A stretch of 64,000 nucleotides of DNA from Gemmatimonadota bacterium (GCA_016704465.1 JADJAD010000009.1:186001-250000), one strand, 5' to 3'. Numbered from the stretch's first letter, positions 55,223 through 64,000 are shown. Notes: generated by a model not told the origin, from the sequence alone. Translations and numbers: made by a program.

Positions 55223-56038
55223 ATGCCCGAACGCCCCATCGCCGTGATCACCGGCGCGTCCGAAGGGATTGGACGCGACCTGGCCGACCTCTACGCGAAG
55301 GACGGGCACGACCTCGTGCTGGTGGCGCGACGCGGCGACGTGTTGCGCACGCTGGCCGAGGAGCTGACCGCGCGGCACGGGGGCACCTGTCACGTTGTCG
55401 TGGCCGACCTCGCGACGCGTGCAGGGTGTGACGCGGTCGTGCGCGAGGTGGAGCCCGACCATCATCGGGTGGTCGCCCTTGTGAACAACGCGGGACTGGG
55501 GTCGATCGGGTGGTTCCGGGACGAGGAGTGGTCGCGCGCTGCGGCGCAGATCGAGGTCAATGTCACGGCCGTCGTCTACCTCACGCATGCGTTCCTTCCC
55601 TGGCTGTGCACGAATGGCCGCGGCCACGTGATGCAGGTGGCCTCGGTGGCCGCCTTCCAGCCCGGCCCGCTCATGGCGGTCTACTACGCGTCGAAGGCGT
55701 TCGTGCTGTCGTTCTCCGAGGCGCTGCACGCCGAGTGCGAGGGGACCGGGGTGACCGTGACGGCCGTGTGCCCCGGGCCGACGACGACCGGCTTCCAGCG
55801 CGAGGCGGGGATCAAGGCGACGGCTCGACCCGGCGGCCCACCGGCGATGACCGCGCGCGCCGTGGCCGAGCTGGCGTACGCGGGGACTCGGCGCGGCCGG
55901 CGCGTGGTGGTGACGGGACTGCGGAATCGGGTGGCGGCGGCGCTGGGGCGGTATCTCCCCCGAGCGTGGTCGGCCGCCGTGGTCCGACGGATCCAGCGTG
56001 AGCGCATGGCGGCGGGTGCCGAGCAGCGGACGGAGTGA
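55223..56038 (+). CDS. Short-chain dehydrogenase/reductase (DltE/YqjQ type)
   Basis: 271-aa NAD(P)-dependent oxidoreductase. Rossmann motif TGASEGIGRDLADLYAKDG near residue 11, LVARRGDVL, NNAGLGSIGWF near 89, catalytic Ser in VASVAAF and Tyr/Lys in YYASKAF near 155, then CPGPTTTGFQ. The frame is open far upstream but homology starts at ATG 55223 (MPERPIAVITGAS). The C-terminal RAWSAAVVRRIQRERM helix is amphipathic. Substrate unknown. It is divergent from the 5'-nucleotidase gene. Confidence 0.92.
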   Translation: MPERPIAVITGASEGIGRDLADLYAKDGHDLVLVARRGDVLRTLAEELTARHGGTCHVVVADLATRAGCDAVVREVEPDHHRVVALVNNAGLGSIGWFRDEEWSRAAAQIEVNVTAVVYLTHAFLPWLCTNGRGHVMQVASVAAFQPGPLMAVYYASKAFVLSFSEALHAECEGTGVTVTAVCPGPTTTGFQREAGIKATARPGGPPAMTARAVAELAYAGTRRGRRVVVTGLRNRVAAALGRYLPRAWSAAVVRRIQRERMAAGAEQRTE

Positions 56039-56080
56039 CCCGGGCGCCAACCCGCCGAGTGCCTAACGCGTGCCGCACGC

Positions 56081-56137
56081 GTGCAGCACCCGTGCAGCAC
56101 CCGTGCCGAACGCTCGTCGAACGCTCGTCGAACGCGT
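56081..56137. repeat. Two adjacent 11-bp tandem repeats between convergent genes
   Basis: GTGCAGCACCC twice (56081-56102) followed by GTGC, then CGAACGCTCGT twice (56107-56128) and a partial third copy. Both have an 11-base period. They lie between the 3' ends of the SDR gene and uvrA, next to a GCCTAACG motif at 56061-56068. Confidence 0.9.
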
Positions 56138-56139
56138 GA

Positions 56140-59034
56140 CTACCGCCTGGCCCGTCGTGGTCGCGGTTCGGGGCGGGGGCGAACCGGAAGGGGAGGGCCG
56201 GCCAGGACGTCGCGCAGGAAGTGCCCGGTGATCGACCCGGGGGTCGCCATGACCTGCTCCGGCGTGCCCATCGCCACGATCTGACCGCCGCCGTCGCCGC
56301 CGTCCGGTCCCACGTCGATGACCCAGTCGGCGAGCTTGATGACGTCGAGGTTGTGCTCGATCAGGAGGACGGTGTGGCCGGCGTCGACCAGCCGGTCGAG
56401 CACGTCGGCCAGCTTGCGGACATCTTCCAGGTGCAAGCCGGTGGTGGGTTCGTCCATGAGGTACAGCTTGCGCCCCTCGGACCTGGCCGAGAGGGTGAGT
56501 TCCCGGGCGATCTTGACGCGCTGGGCCTCGCCCCCGGAGAGCGTCGTCGCCGGCTGCCCCAGGCGCAGGTACCCGAGTCCCACCTGTTGCAGCTGCCAGA
56601 GCGCCTGCCCGAGCTTTTCCTCGTACGGGAAGAACCGGATGGCCTGGTCCACCGTGAGCTGCAAGATGTCGTGGATGTTCCGACCGGACAGCGTGACCTC
56701 GAGCACCTCGGGCTTGAAGCGGCGGCCGGCGCAGTCGTCGCACGGGACGAAGACATCGGCCATGAAGACCATCTCCACCTCGAGGTAGCCGGCCCCTTCG
56801 CACGTCTCGCAGCGCCCCCCCTTCACGTTGAACGAGAAGGTGGAGGCCGTGTACTTGCGCTGCCGCGCCAGAGGGAGGGCCGCGAAGATGCGGCGGATCT
56901 CGTCGTACGCCTTGATGTACGTGACCGGGTTGGAGCGCGGCGACCGCCCGATGGGGTCCTGGTCGATCAGCACGACCGCGTCGAGCGACTCGTAGCCGGT
57001 GAGTGTGTCGTAGGTCCCGACCGTCTCGCCCAGGTGCTGCTTGGCGCTGTGCTCCCCCGTCAGCCGGAACTCGAGGGCCCGATAGAGCACGTCGTGGACC
57101 AGGGTGCTCTTGCCCGATCCCGAGACGCCGGTGACCGCCACCAGCGTGCCTAACGGGATGCGGATGTCCACGTGCTGCAGGTTGTGCGCACGGGCCCCGG
57201 TCAGCTCGAGCCACCGTGGGCCGGGGGCGCGGCGGCGGTCGGGGAGGGGGATGGTGCGCGCGCCGGTGAGGTACTGCCCGGTCAGCGGCGAGGCCGCCGC
57301 CTCGGCGACCGGCCCGGCGAAGACGACCTCGCCGCCCTGCTCGCCGCTCCCGGGCCCCAACTCGATCATGTAGTCGGCCATGCGAATCGCGGTCAGGTCG
57401 TGCTCCACCAGCAGCACGGTGTTCCCCCGGTCGCGCAGGCGCGCGAGCAGCGCCAGCAGGCGGTCCAGGTCGCGCGCATGCAGCCCGATCGACGGCTCGT
57501 CGAGCACGTACAGGGTGTCCACCAGCTGCGAGCCTAACGCGTTGCTCAGCGAGATGCGCTGGGCCTCGCCGCCGGACAGCGTGCGCGTGGCCCGATGCAG
57601 CGTGAGGTAGGTGAGCCCGACGTCGCACAGGAATCGGACCCGGTCGCGGGCCTCGCGCAGGATGTGGTTGGCGACTTGCTGCTCGAAGGTCGAGAGCGAC
57701 AGGTCGTCGAGCCAGCGGCGCAGCTGGTCGATCGGGAGCTCGGCGACCTCGGCGATCGTATGGCCGGCCACGCGCACGTTGAGCGCCTCCACGCGCAGCT
57801 TTCCTCCGCGGCACGTCGCGCACTCCCGCGCCGACTGGTACTGCCGGAGGAAGATGCGGATGTACTGCTTGTATCGCTTCTCCTCGAGGTCGCGTAGAAA
57901 GGGGAAGATTCCCTTGTACCCACGCGCCGAGTGGTGCAGCAGGAGCTGCCGCTGTGCCGCCGTCAACGACTGCCACGGGGCATCGGGGTCGATCCCTTCC
58001 TTGCGCGCGTACTCGACCAGCGCGCGACGCTTGGCCTCGTAGCGCGGCTTGGTCCAGGGGTCGATCGCCCCGTCGCGCAGCGAACGCTCGGGGTTGGGGA
58101 CGATCAGCCCCTCGTCGTACTCGAGCACCGCGCCGAACCCGTTGCACGTAGGACAGGCACCGCGCGGGTTGTTGAACGAGAAGAGCTGCGGCGAGGGGGC
58201 CGGGGCACGCGTGCCGTCGTCGGGGCACTCGAAGCGTTCGGTGTATCGCGACACGTGGGGGGCGACCGGGGCGTCGCGCTCGGCGCCCTCGGCACGGCGC
58301 GCGCCACGCCCGTCCGGCTCCACCACCACGCAGTCGCCGTCGCCCTCTCGGAATGCCGTCGCGATCGCTTCGGCCATGCGGCCGCGCAGCTCGGGGCCCA
58401 CGGCCAGGCGATCGACGACCACCAGCAGCTCGCCCACCTGGGCGAGGTCGAGCTGTTCGGCGGCCAGGTCGTCCATGTGCAGCGTGCGCCCGTCGGCGAC
58501 GACACGCAGGAAGCCCTGCGCGCGCAGGTTCTCGACCACGACCGCGTGCGTGACCTTCGACGACAGCCGGAGCGGAAAGGTGACCAGGAGCCGAGTTCCA
58601 GCGGGGCGGGCCAGCAGGCCGTCGGTCACCGACTCCACCGTGTCCGGCGTCATCTCCCGGCCGCAGGCTGGACAGAACGTCCGACCGACGCGGGCCCAGA
58701 GCAGGCGGAGGTAGTCGTAGATCTCGGTGGCGGTCCCCACCGTCGAGCGCGACGACTTCGTGGGGTTCTTCTGCTCGATGGCGACGGCCGGCGAGATGCC
58801 CTCGACGGCGTCGACGTCGGGCTTTTCCATGCGCTCGAGGAACTGGCGCGCGTACGAGGAAAGTGACTCCACGTACCGTCGTTGTCCCTCGGCGTAGATC
58901 GTGTCGAACGCCAGCGACGACTTGCCGGACCCGGACGGCCCCGTGATGACCGAAATCGCCCGTCGCGGGACGGCGACGTCGATCCCCTTGAGGTTGTGCT
59001 GCCGGGCGCCCCGGACGATGATCGCGTTGTTCAC
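56140..59034 (-). CDS. uvrA: Excinuclease ABC subunit A
   Basis: DNA-damage recognition ATPase of nucleotide excision repair, 964 aa from GTG 59034. ABC-I Walker A GPSGSGKSSLAFDTIYAEGQ near residue 31, the SSYARQFLERMEKPDVD block, a first zinc site with CPACGRE and CPTCNGFG, and signature LSGGEAQRISL. ABC-II Walker A GVSGSGKSTLVHDVL near 634, zinc module CETCEGAGYLEVEMVFM with CDDC, signature TLSGGEAQRVKIA, and YLMDEPTTGLH. GTG 59034 begins NNAIIVRGARQHNLKGI; ATG 59064 ten codons upstream is possible. The tail is Pro/Arg-rich. No SOS box is evident. Confidence 0.97.
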   Translation of the reverse strand: MNNAIIVRGARQHNLKGIDVAVPRRAISVITGPSGSGKSSLAFDTIYAEGQRRYVESLSSYARQFLERMEKPDVDAVEGISPAVAIEQKNPTKSSRSTVGTATEIYDYLRLLWARVGRTFCPACGREMTPDTVESVTDGLLARPAGTRLLVTFPLRLSSKVTHAVVVENLRAQGFLRVVADGRTLHMDDLAAEQLDLAQVGELLVVVDRLAVGPELRGRMAEAIATAFREGDGDCVVVEPDGRGARRAEGAERDAPVAPHVSRYTERFECPDDGTRAPAPSPQLFSFNNPRGACPTCNGFGAVLEYDEGLIVPNPERSLRDGAIDPWTKPRYEAKRRALVEYARKEGIDPDAPWQSLTAAQRQLLLHHSARGYKGIFPFLRDLEEKRYKQYIRIFLRQYQSARECATCRGGKLRVEALNVRVAGHTIAEVAELPIDQLRRWLDDLSLSTFEQQVANHILREARDRVRFLCDVGLTYLTLHRATRTLSGGEAQRISLSNALGSQLVDTLYVLDEPSIGLHARDLDRLLALLARLRDRGNTVLLVEHDLTAIRMADYMIELGPGSGEQGGEVVFAGPVAEAAASPLTGQYLTGARTIPLPDRRRAPGPRWLELTGARAHNLQHVDIRIPLGTLVAVTGVSGSGKSTLVHDVLYRALEFRLTGEHSAKQHLGETVGTYDTLTGYESLDAVVLIDQDPIGRSPRSNPVTYIKAYDEIRRIFAALPLARQRKYTASTFSFNVKGGRCETCEGAGYLEVEMVFMADVFVPCDDCAGRRFKPEVLEVTLSGRNIHDILQLTVDQAIRFFPYEEKLGQALWQLQQVGLGYLRLGQPATTLSGGEAQRVKIARELTLSARSEGRKLYLMDEPTTGLHLEDVRKLADVLDRLVDAGHTVLLIEHNLDVIKLADWVIDVGPDGGDGGGQIVAMGTPEQVMATPGSITGHFLRDVLAGPPLPVRPRPEPRPRRARR

Positions 59035-59119
59035 GTCCCCAAAGCTAACGCCCGGTTCTCCCATCCCGACGGGTCCGAGGCGACCGAGCGGCATCGGCTG
59101 TGGAGTCCACGCTGCAGCG

Positions 59120-59148
59120 TTGACAGGCCGAGGAATTGGCAGCAGAAT
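59120..59148 (+). promoter_or_regulatory. Sigma70-like promoter for the subtilisin-like gene
   Basis: TTGACA at 59120-59125, 17-base spacer, CAGAAT at 59143-59148 (4 of 6 matches), about 135 bases before the start at 59284 in the gap divergent from uvrA. Confidence 0.45.
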
Positions 59149-59283
59149 CGCGAGAACGAAAGCATTAGGCCGTTGTAAGGCTGCACGTGATCGCGTGCAG
59201 GGTCGCCGCACCTGTCGCGACCGCGTCCGACCGCCCGCCGCCGGGCGCGGATGACCGAACGTTTCGCCACCCTGGAGGACCGC

Positions 59284-60715
59284 ATGAAATTGCACCTGAT
59301 GTCGACTGCACGAGGCGTGTCGACGATCGCAATCGCCGCGTTACTCGCCGCGTGCGTCGGCGACGAGAGCGTCGCGCCGACGGTTCGTCCGATGTCGCCT
59401 GACGCACCGTCGCTGGCCTCGATAGATCAAGGAACCGAGACGGGGACCTACCTCGTGAAGATGCGCGCGGCCCGCGGTCTCTCCGCAGCGCGCCTCGCTG
59501 GCCTCGGTCGGAGCGACGGTGACGCGTGAGATTAGCGTCGCGAACCTCCTGTACGTCGAGGGACTCTCCGACTCCGACGCCGCCACGCTTGCCGCCGATC
59601 CGGGCGTCTCGGTCATCAAGGACCGCCAGATGCGCTGGATTCCCGACGCCACGGCGATGCGCTCGACGCTCGTCTCATACGCGGGCGGCCCCTCGGCCAG
59701 TGGAACCGACCAGAGCGGGGCGCAGTTCTACAACCTCTACCAGTGGTCGCTCAAGTCGACGAAGGCTGATCAAGCCTGGACGCCCAGCAATGGCGGTGCA
59801 GGCGAGACGGTCTGCGTGCTCGACACCGGCGTCGATCCCGGCCACCTGGACCTGAATGGGACGGTCGACCCGACGAAGAACGTGTCCGTGATCCTGACGC
59901 CCCGTTTCGCGTCGGACGTGACCGCGCTCGACTACCACCTGCACGGGACCTTCGTCTCGGCGCAGATCCGCAGCAATGGCATCGCCATGGCCTCGGTTGC
60001 TCCGAACGCCACCCTCTGCTCCATCAAGGTGCTGAGTGAGGACGGGTTCGGGTCGTTCGGCGACATCATCTACGGCATCTACCTCGCTGCCGTCACCAAT
60101 GCTGACGTGATCAACCTGAGCCTCGGTGGCTACGTCGACGAGACCGACCCGGCCAACGCGGGATTGCTCGCGATTCTGCAGGAAGTCATTGACGGCGCGC
60201 GCAACCGCGGCACGGTCGTCGTGGCCGCCTCGGGCAACGACGGCTACAACATGGGCGACATCCGGGAGCTGTTCGGCTTCATCCACGTCCCGTCGATGAT
60301 GAACGGCGTGATCAGCGTTGGCGCGACCGGTCCGTTCAACCAGCAGAACTTCGACCGCGTCACCGCCTATTCCAACTTCGGATACAACGGCGGCGTCGAC
60401 CTCGTGGCCCCGGGCGGCAACGGCGGTCTCGCTGGTGGCGTGACGGCCGACTACATCATCTCGGCGTGCTCGCGCTATGCGCTCGGCGGGGCGTGTGCGG
60501 CCGGCAACGTGTATCTCTTCGGCAATGGCACCAGCTTCGCCTCGCCCATGGTGGCCGGGGCGGCTGCGGTGGCCGAGTCGAACGTTGGGTCGATGACGAC
60601 TGGAGCACTGGAGACCTGCATCCTGTCCAGCGCCGATTACGTGGGCGGCCCGGGCGGGCGCTACGGCAAGGGGCGACTCAACGTGCGCAAGGCGTCGCTG
60701 TGCACAGGGAAGTAG
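59284..60715 (+). pseudogene. Subtilisin-like S8 serine protease lipoprotein, one frameshift
   Basis: 476 aa once repaired. Lipobox LLAAC after MKLHLMSTARGVSTIAIAA, an inhibitor-like propeptide about 45-125, then the S8 domain: Asp in CVLDTGVDPGHLDL, His in YHLHGTFVSAQI, oxyanion Asn in VAASGNDGYN and Ser in GTSFASPMVAGAAA. An extra G at about 59500 shifts the frame inside the propeptide. Removing it gives RLAASVGATVTREISV. Without repair, a second start at GTG 59519 would yield a leaderless protease. A GGAGG ribosome site precedes ATG 59284 and a terminator follows. Confidence 0.86.
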
Positions 60716-60750
60716 CGGTCCGCACACCCTGAGCACTCGTTCGACGATGC

Positions 60751-60781
60751 GACGCCCGGCAGCCTAACGCTGCCGGGCGTC
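60751..60781 (+). terminator. Terminator with CCTAACG loop
   Basis: Perfect 12-bp stem GACGCCCGGCAG/CTGCCGGGCGTC around a 7-base loop that is exactly CCTAACG, followed by GGTCGTTTG. It is 35 bases after the protease stop. Confidence 0.85.
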
Positions 60782-60866
60782 GGTCGTTTGTGCGGTGCGC
60801 ATCGCCGCCCCGCCCCTCGCCCCGCCCATAGCCCCGCCGGGGCATCGTGGCTACCCTTCGCCCGGC

Positions 60867-62714
60867 ATGGCTGACCACACGGAAGAAGACGTCCTCGGCA
60901 AGGCCTACGACGGGCGACTGGCACGGCGGCTCCTGCGCTATGCGAGCCCGTATCGCCCCCTCATCGCGGCCTCGCTCGCCCTGCTGATGGTCGAGGGGGC
61001 GTTGCAGCTCGTGGGACCGCTGCTGACCCGACGGGTGATCGACGTGGCCATACCGGCCCGCGACAATGGCGAGATCGTGCGGGCGGCGCTGTTCTTTGCC
61101 GCGACGCTGCTGGCCCAGTTCGCCTGTTCCTATGGCGAGACGGTGCTCACGGCTCGACTGGGCCAGCGCATCATGCACGACCTGCGCACCACGCTCTTTG
61201 CGCACCTCCAGCGACTCCCGATCACCTACTTCGATCGGAATCCGGTCGGACGCCTCGTCACCCGGGTCACGTCCGATGTCGAGTCGCTGAACGAGCTGTT
61301 CACCTCGGGAGTCGTCGCGGGGCTGGGCGATGTGTTCACCCTGTTGGCGATCAGCATCCTGATGCTGGTGGTGGATTGGCGCCTGGCGATCACGTCGTTC
61401 GTGGTGATCCCGTTCGTGCTCCTGGCGTCGAACCTCTTTCGCGTGCACGTGCGCGAGGCGTATCGCGCCATTCGCGCGCGGCTCGCACGCATCAACGCCT
61501 TCCTGCAGGAGCGACTGTCGGCGGTGCGGGTCGTGCAGCTGTTCGGGCGCGAGCGCGATGAGGCGACGCGCTTCGACCGGCTCAACAGCGATCACCTGCA
61601 GGCGCACCTCAAGTCCATCACGATCTACGCATTGTACTTTCCGGTCATCGAACTCCTGACCACCGTCGCGGTGGCCTCGATCCTCGTGGCCGGGGCGTCG
61701 CGCGTGGACGTTGGCACGATGACCGTCGGGACGGTGGCCGCGTTCCTGCAACTCGTCCGCCGCTTCTTCGAGCCGTTGCAGGACCTCTCCGACAAGTACA
61801 ACACGCTCCAGCAGGCAATGGCGTCGAGCGAACGCATCTTCGCGGTGCTGGACGAGCCAGCGCAGCTGGTGGACGCGCGGCCGGGCGCGGTGGCCGTCGC
61901 CGACGCCGAAGTGCGAGCGCCCATGGCCGACGTGACCACGCCCGTCTCGATCTGCTTCGAGCATGTGTGGTTCGCTTACGCCACCGCCCACACGGCGCAC
62001 GGGAGCCTGGAGCAGCGCGAGCCCGAGTGGGTGCTGCGCGATGTTTCGTTCGAGGCGACGGCGGGGGAGACGCTGGCGATTGTCGGGCACACCGGAGCCG
62101 GCAAGACGACGATCGTCAACTTGCTGCTGCGCTTCTACGAACCGCAGCGTGGACGAATCCTGGTCAACGGCGTGGACGTGCGTGCGCTCCCCGTCGAGAC
62201 CCTGCGTCGACTCATCGGATACGTCCAGCAGGACATCTTCCTGTTCGCCGGTGACATCGCCACCAACATTCGGCTCTCCTCACCGCTGTCGGACGACGAG
62301 GTGCGCGAGGCGGCGCGCCGCGTGGGGGCCGACCGGATTGTCGAGCGACTGCCGGGCAGGTACCACTACCAGCTGGGGGAGCGCGGGAGCGCCGTCAGCG
62401 TTGGGGAGCGGCAGCTGCTGTCGTTCGCGCGCGCGCTGGCCGCCGACCCGGCGGTCCTGGTCCTCGACGAGGCGACCAGCGCCGTGGACAGCGAAATCGA
62501 GGGGACGATTCAGCGTGCGCTGTCGGAGCTCATGCGCGGACGCACGACGATTGCCATCGCCCATCGGCTGAGCACCATTCGCCAAGCCGACGAAATCCTC
62601 GTCATGCACCATGGGGAGGTGCGCGAACGTGGGACGCACCGTGCGCTGCTCGCGCGCGGCGGGCTCTACACCCGGCTTTCGCGGCTGCAGGGTGGGGCGC
62701 TGCGCGGCGCATGA
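60867..62714 (+). CDS. ABC exporter half-transporter (MsbA/BmrD-like)
   Basis: 615-aa fused membrane and ATPase protein. Six membrane segments about 35-320 (SLALLMVEGALQLVGPLL, ILMLVVDWRLAITSFVVIPF), then the nucleotide-binding domain: Walker A GHTGAGKTT, Q-loop YVQQDIFLF, signature SVGERQL in place of LSGGQ, Walker B VLVLDEATSAVD with catalytic Glu, and H-loop IAHRLST. The SVG-type signature together with a normal Glu is typical for the active half of heterodimeric exporters; the partner is not in the window. An insert of about 50 residues precedes the ATPase strand 1. ATG 60867. Confidence 0.93.
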   Translation: MADHTEEDVLGKAYDGRLARRLLRYASPYRPLIAASLALLMVEGALQLVGPLLTRRVIDVAIPARDNGEIVRAALFFAATLLAQFACSYGETVLTARLGQRIMHDLRTTLFAHLQRLPITYFDRNPVGRLVTRVTSDVESLNELFTSGVVAGLGDVFTLLAISILMLVVDWRLAITSFVVIPFVLLASNLFRVHVREAYRAIRARLARINAFLQERLSAVRVVQLFGRERDEATRFDRLNSDHLQAHLKSITIYALYFPVIELLTTVAVASILVAGASRVDVGTMTVGTVAAFLQLVRRFFEPLQDLSDKYNTLQQAMASSERIFAVLDEPAQLVDARPGAVAVADAEVRAPMADVTTPVSICFEHVWFAYATAHTAHGSLEQREPEWVLRDVSFEATAGETLAIVGHTGAGKTTIVNLLLRFYEPQRGRILVNGVDVRALPVETLRRLIGYVQQDIFLFAGDIATNIRLSSPLSDDEVREAARRVGADRIVERLPGRYHYQLGERGSAVSVGERQLLSFARALAADPAVLVLDEATSAVDSEIEGTIQRALSELMRGRTTIAIAHRLSTIRQADEILVMHHGEVRERGTHRALLARGGLYTRLSRLQGGALRGA

Positions 62715-62836
62715 CGGAGTGACGTAGATGCTTGCGGCCCCAGCGGTGCGCTCGGTAGTTTCCCGCACTTGTTACGGGCAAAACCGGTGCAGGTGTGCGC
62801 CGCCCCCCTCGCTGCTCTCGTTCTCAAGCGACCCGA

Positions 62837-64000
62837 ATGCCCTACCTCCTGCACCACGACGCGCATTTTTCGCTCGCCTCTGGCGAGACGCGTGTGGGGC
62901 CGGGCGCCAATGCAGATGTCCGCATCCCCGAAGGAGTGCAGCCTGGCGATGAGGAGGATTCGACGCTCGTGGTGATCGCGATCGGGGAGGATGGCGCCGC
63001 CTCGCTGCGAGCGGAGCACGGTGACGCGGGCGTCTTCGTGAACGGACTCCCGGTGGGACGCGAGCCCGCACCGCTCCTGCACGGCGATCGCGTGGCAATC
63101 GACGGCTGCGAGTTGCGCTTCGCCGACGAGGGACGATCCGGCGATACGGGAGAGTATCCCGTGCCGGGAGACGGACGCATCGCGTCGCCGAGTGCGGGGG
63201 TCGGCGAGGCGCGGTCCCGTGGACGGATCGTGTCGCTGACCGATGGGCGCGAGTACGCCGTGCCGGCGCTCGGGCTCTTGATCGGGCGCGACGCGGCCTG
63301 CGACGTCGTCGTCGTGGCGGCCGACGTGTCGCGACGACATGCCCGCATCGCGCCGACCGGCAACGGGTACGAGGTGCTGGACAGCAGCGCCAACGGGGTC
63401 TTGCTCAATGGGGCCCGCGTCCAGGGCCACGTGTCGCTCGCTAGGGGCGACATGCTGCGGATCGGGACCGACGAATTCCGCTTCTACGCCGACCCGGAAC
63501 CGCCGGCCCCCCAGCAGTCGCTGCAGCAGGTCCCGTCGCTGCAGGCAACCGCGGCCATCCCGGCAATGAAGCGTCCGTTCCCGCCGCCCGCCGCCGAACT
63601 GCCACAGCCTGCGGTGTCGGGGACAGCCGCGGCTGCGGGACGTCGCGCGGCGCCGGCCGGCAGCGTGCGGCGTGACCGCGCACCCCTCGCGACGCTCGAG
63701 ATCCTGAATGAGGGGACGAGCAAGGGGACCCGATTCGAGCTGGTGGCTCCCCTGTCGCATATTGGCCGTGGCGATCACAACGACGTCGTCGTGCTCGACG
63801 AGAGCGTGTCGGAGTCGCACGCGAAGATCCAACGGCGCGAGGACGCTTGGTACATTGTGGACATGGATTCCACCAACGGCACCTATGTCGCCGGATCACG
63901 GATCCTCGGGGAGGCCCGGGTGAGCAGTGGCATGGACCTGCGTGTTGGCGGCATCAAGATGGCGTTTCGAATCCTTGGGGGAGGACAGCGGGGCACGGGG
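62837..64000 (+). CDS. Triple-FHA-domain protein, 3' end cut by window edge
   Basis: Open from ATG 62837 to the window end, at least 388 residues. FHA-like domain 1, about 5-100 (RVGPGANADVRIPE, GVFVNGLPVG, LLHGDRVAIDG), lacks the phosphothreonine-binding Arg/Ser-Arg-x-x-His. FHA 2, about 145-215, is canonical (LIGRDAACDV, SRRHARI, SANGVLLNG). FHA 3, about 305-385, is canonical (HIGRGDHNDV, SESHAKI, STNGTYVAG). A Pro/Gln/Ala-rich linker of about 80 residues joins 2 and 3. It probably recruits phosphorylated partners of Ser/Thr kinases; no kinase is in view. No signal peptide; cytoplasmic. Confidence 0.9.
   Translation, partial: MPYLLHHDAHFSLASGETRVGPGANADVRIPEGVQPGDEEDSTLVVIAIGEDGAASLRAEHGDAGVFVNGLPVGREPAPLLHGDRVAIDGCELRFADEGRSGDTGEYPVPGDGRIASPSAGVGEARSRGRIVSLTDGREYAVPALGLLIGRDAACDVVVVAADVSRRHARIAPTGNGYEVLDSSANGVLLNGARVQGHVSLARGDMLRIGTDEFRFYADPEPPAPQQSLQQVPSLQATAAIPAMKRPFPPPAAELPQPAVSGTAAAAGRRAAPAGSVRRDRAPLATLEILNEGTSKGTRFELVAPLSHIGRGDHNDVVVLDESVSESHAKIQRREDAWYIVDMDSTNGTYVAGSRILGEARVSSGMDLRVGGIKMAFRILGGGQRGTG

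Noticed and set aside
20682..59501. Programmed ribosomal frameshifting at the eight breaks
   Set aside because: No slippery heptamer with a downstream pseudoknot is evident at the sites, and both +1 and -1 changes occur; indels or errors explain them better.

Overview
The window is very GC-rich (roughly two thirds GC by eye), densely coding and bacterial. SusC/SusD-type outer-membrane nutrient genes, many lipoproteins and signal peptides, two very large beta-propeller 'VPS10/sialidase-like' secreted proteins, a tricorn-type S41 protease and dipeptide-transport genes together suggest a Gram-negative heterotroph of the Gemmatimonadota (Gemmatimonas/Gemmatirosa type). That assignment is an inference from gene content; there is no rRNA gene in the window to settle it.

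Layout. 0-7.1 kb: end of a chromate transporter, then a translation/secretion block (ffh, rpsP-rimM-trmD, a lipoprotein, rplS, rnhB) and a short-chain dehydrogenase. 7.2-12.8 kb: cell-envelope genes (OmpA-like lipoprotein, class A beta-lactamase-like hydrolase, two lytic transglycosylases) and tRNA-Lys. 12.8-21.5 kb (minus strand): a peptide-use cluster (M28 peptidase, dipeptide-binding lipoprotein, two permeases, secreted amidase) running into holB and moaC. 21.6-33.9 kb: amidohydrolase, tricorn protease, Tat-exported aspartylglucosaminidase-like enzyme, secreted M24 peptidase and the first giant propeller protein. 34-39 kb: a small membrane protein coupled to a winged-helix regulator and uppS, then cysK and purE-purK on the opposite strand. 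39-46 kb: S9 peptidase and a SusC/SusD pair. 46-53 kb (minus strand): holin-like protein, a membrane pair with HLHP motifs and the second giant propeller protein. 53-64 kb: tRNA-Asn, 5'-nucleotidase-like lipoprotein, SDR, uvrA, a subtilisin-like lipoprotein, an ABC half-exporter and a triple-FHA protein cut by the window end.

How it works together: the accessory part is dominated by exported hydrolases of proteins, peptides and amino-sugar conjugates plus uptake systems (SusCD, Dpp-type permeases), consistent with scavenging peptides and cell debris. Core genes for translation, secretion, DNA repair, purine and isoprenoid lipid-carrier synthesis are interspersed and intact.

Three window-wide signals stand out. 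(1) The heptamer CGTTAGG/CCTAACG occurs 22 times by my manual scan, about threefold over composition, in several reading frames, in a terminator loop and between genes, and accounts for most TTAG/CTAA tetramers. (2) Seven genes carry eight single-base frameshifts, and all seven encode predicted exported proteins. (3) Short 11-15 bp tandem duplications recur, often inside signal peptides or low-complexity tails.
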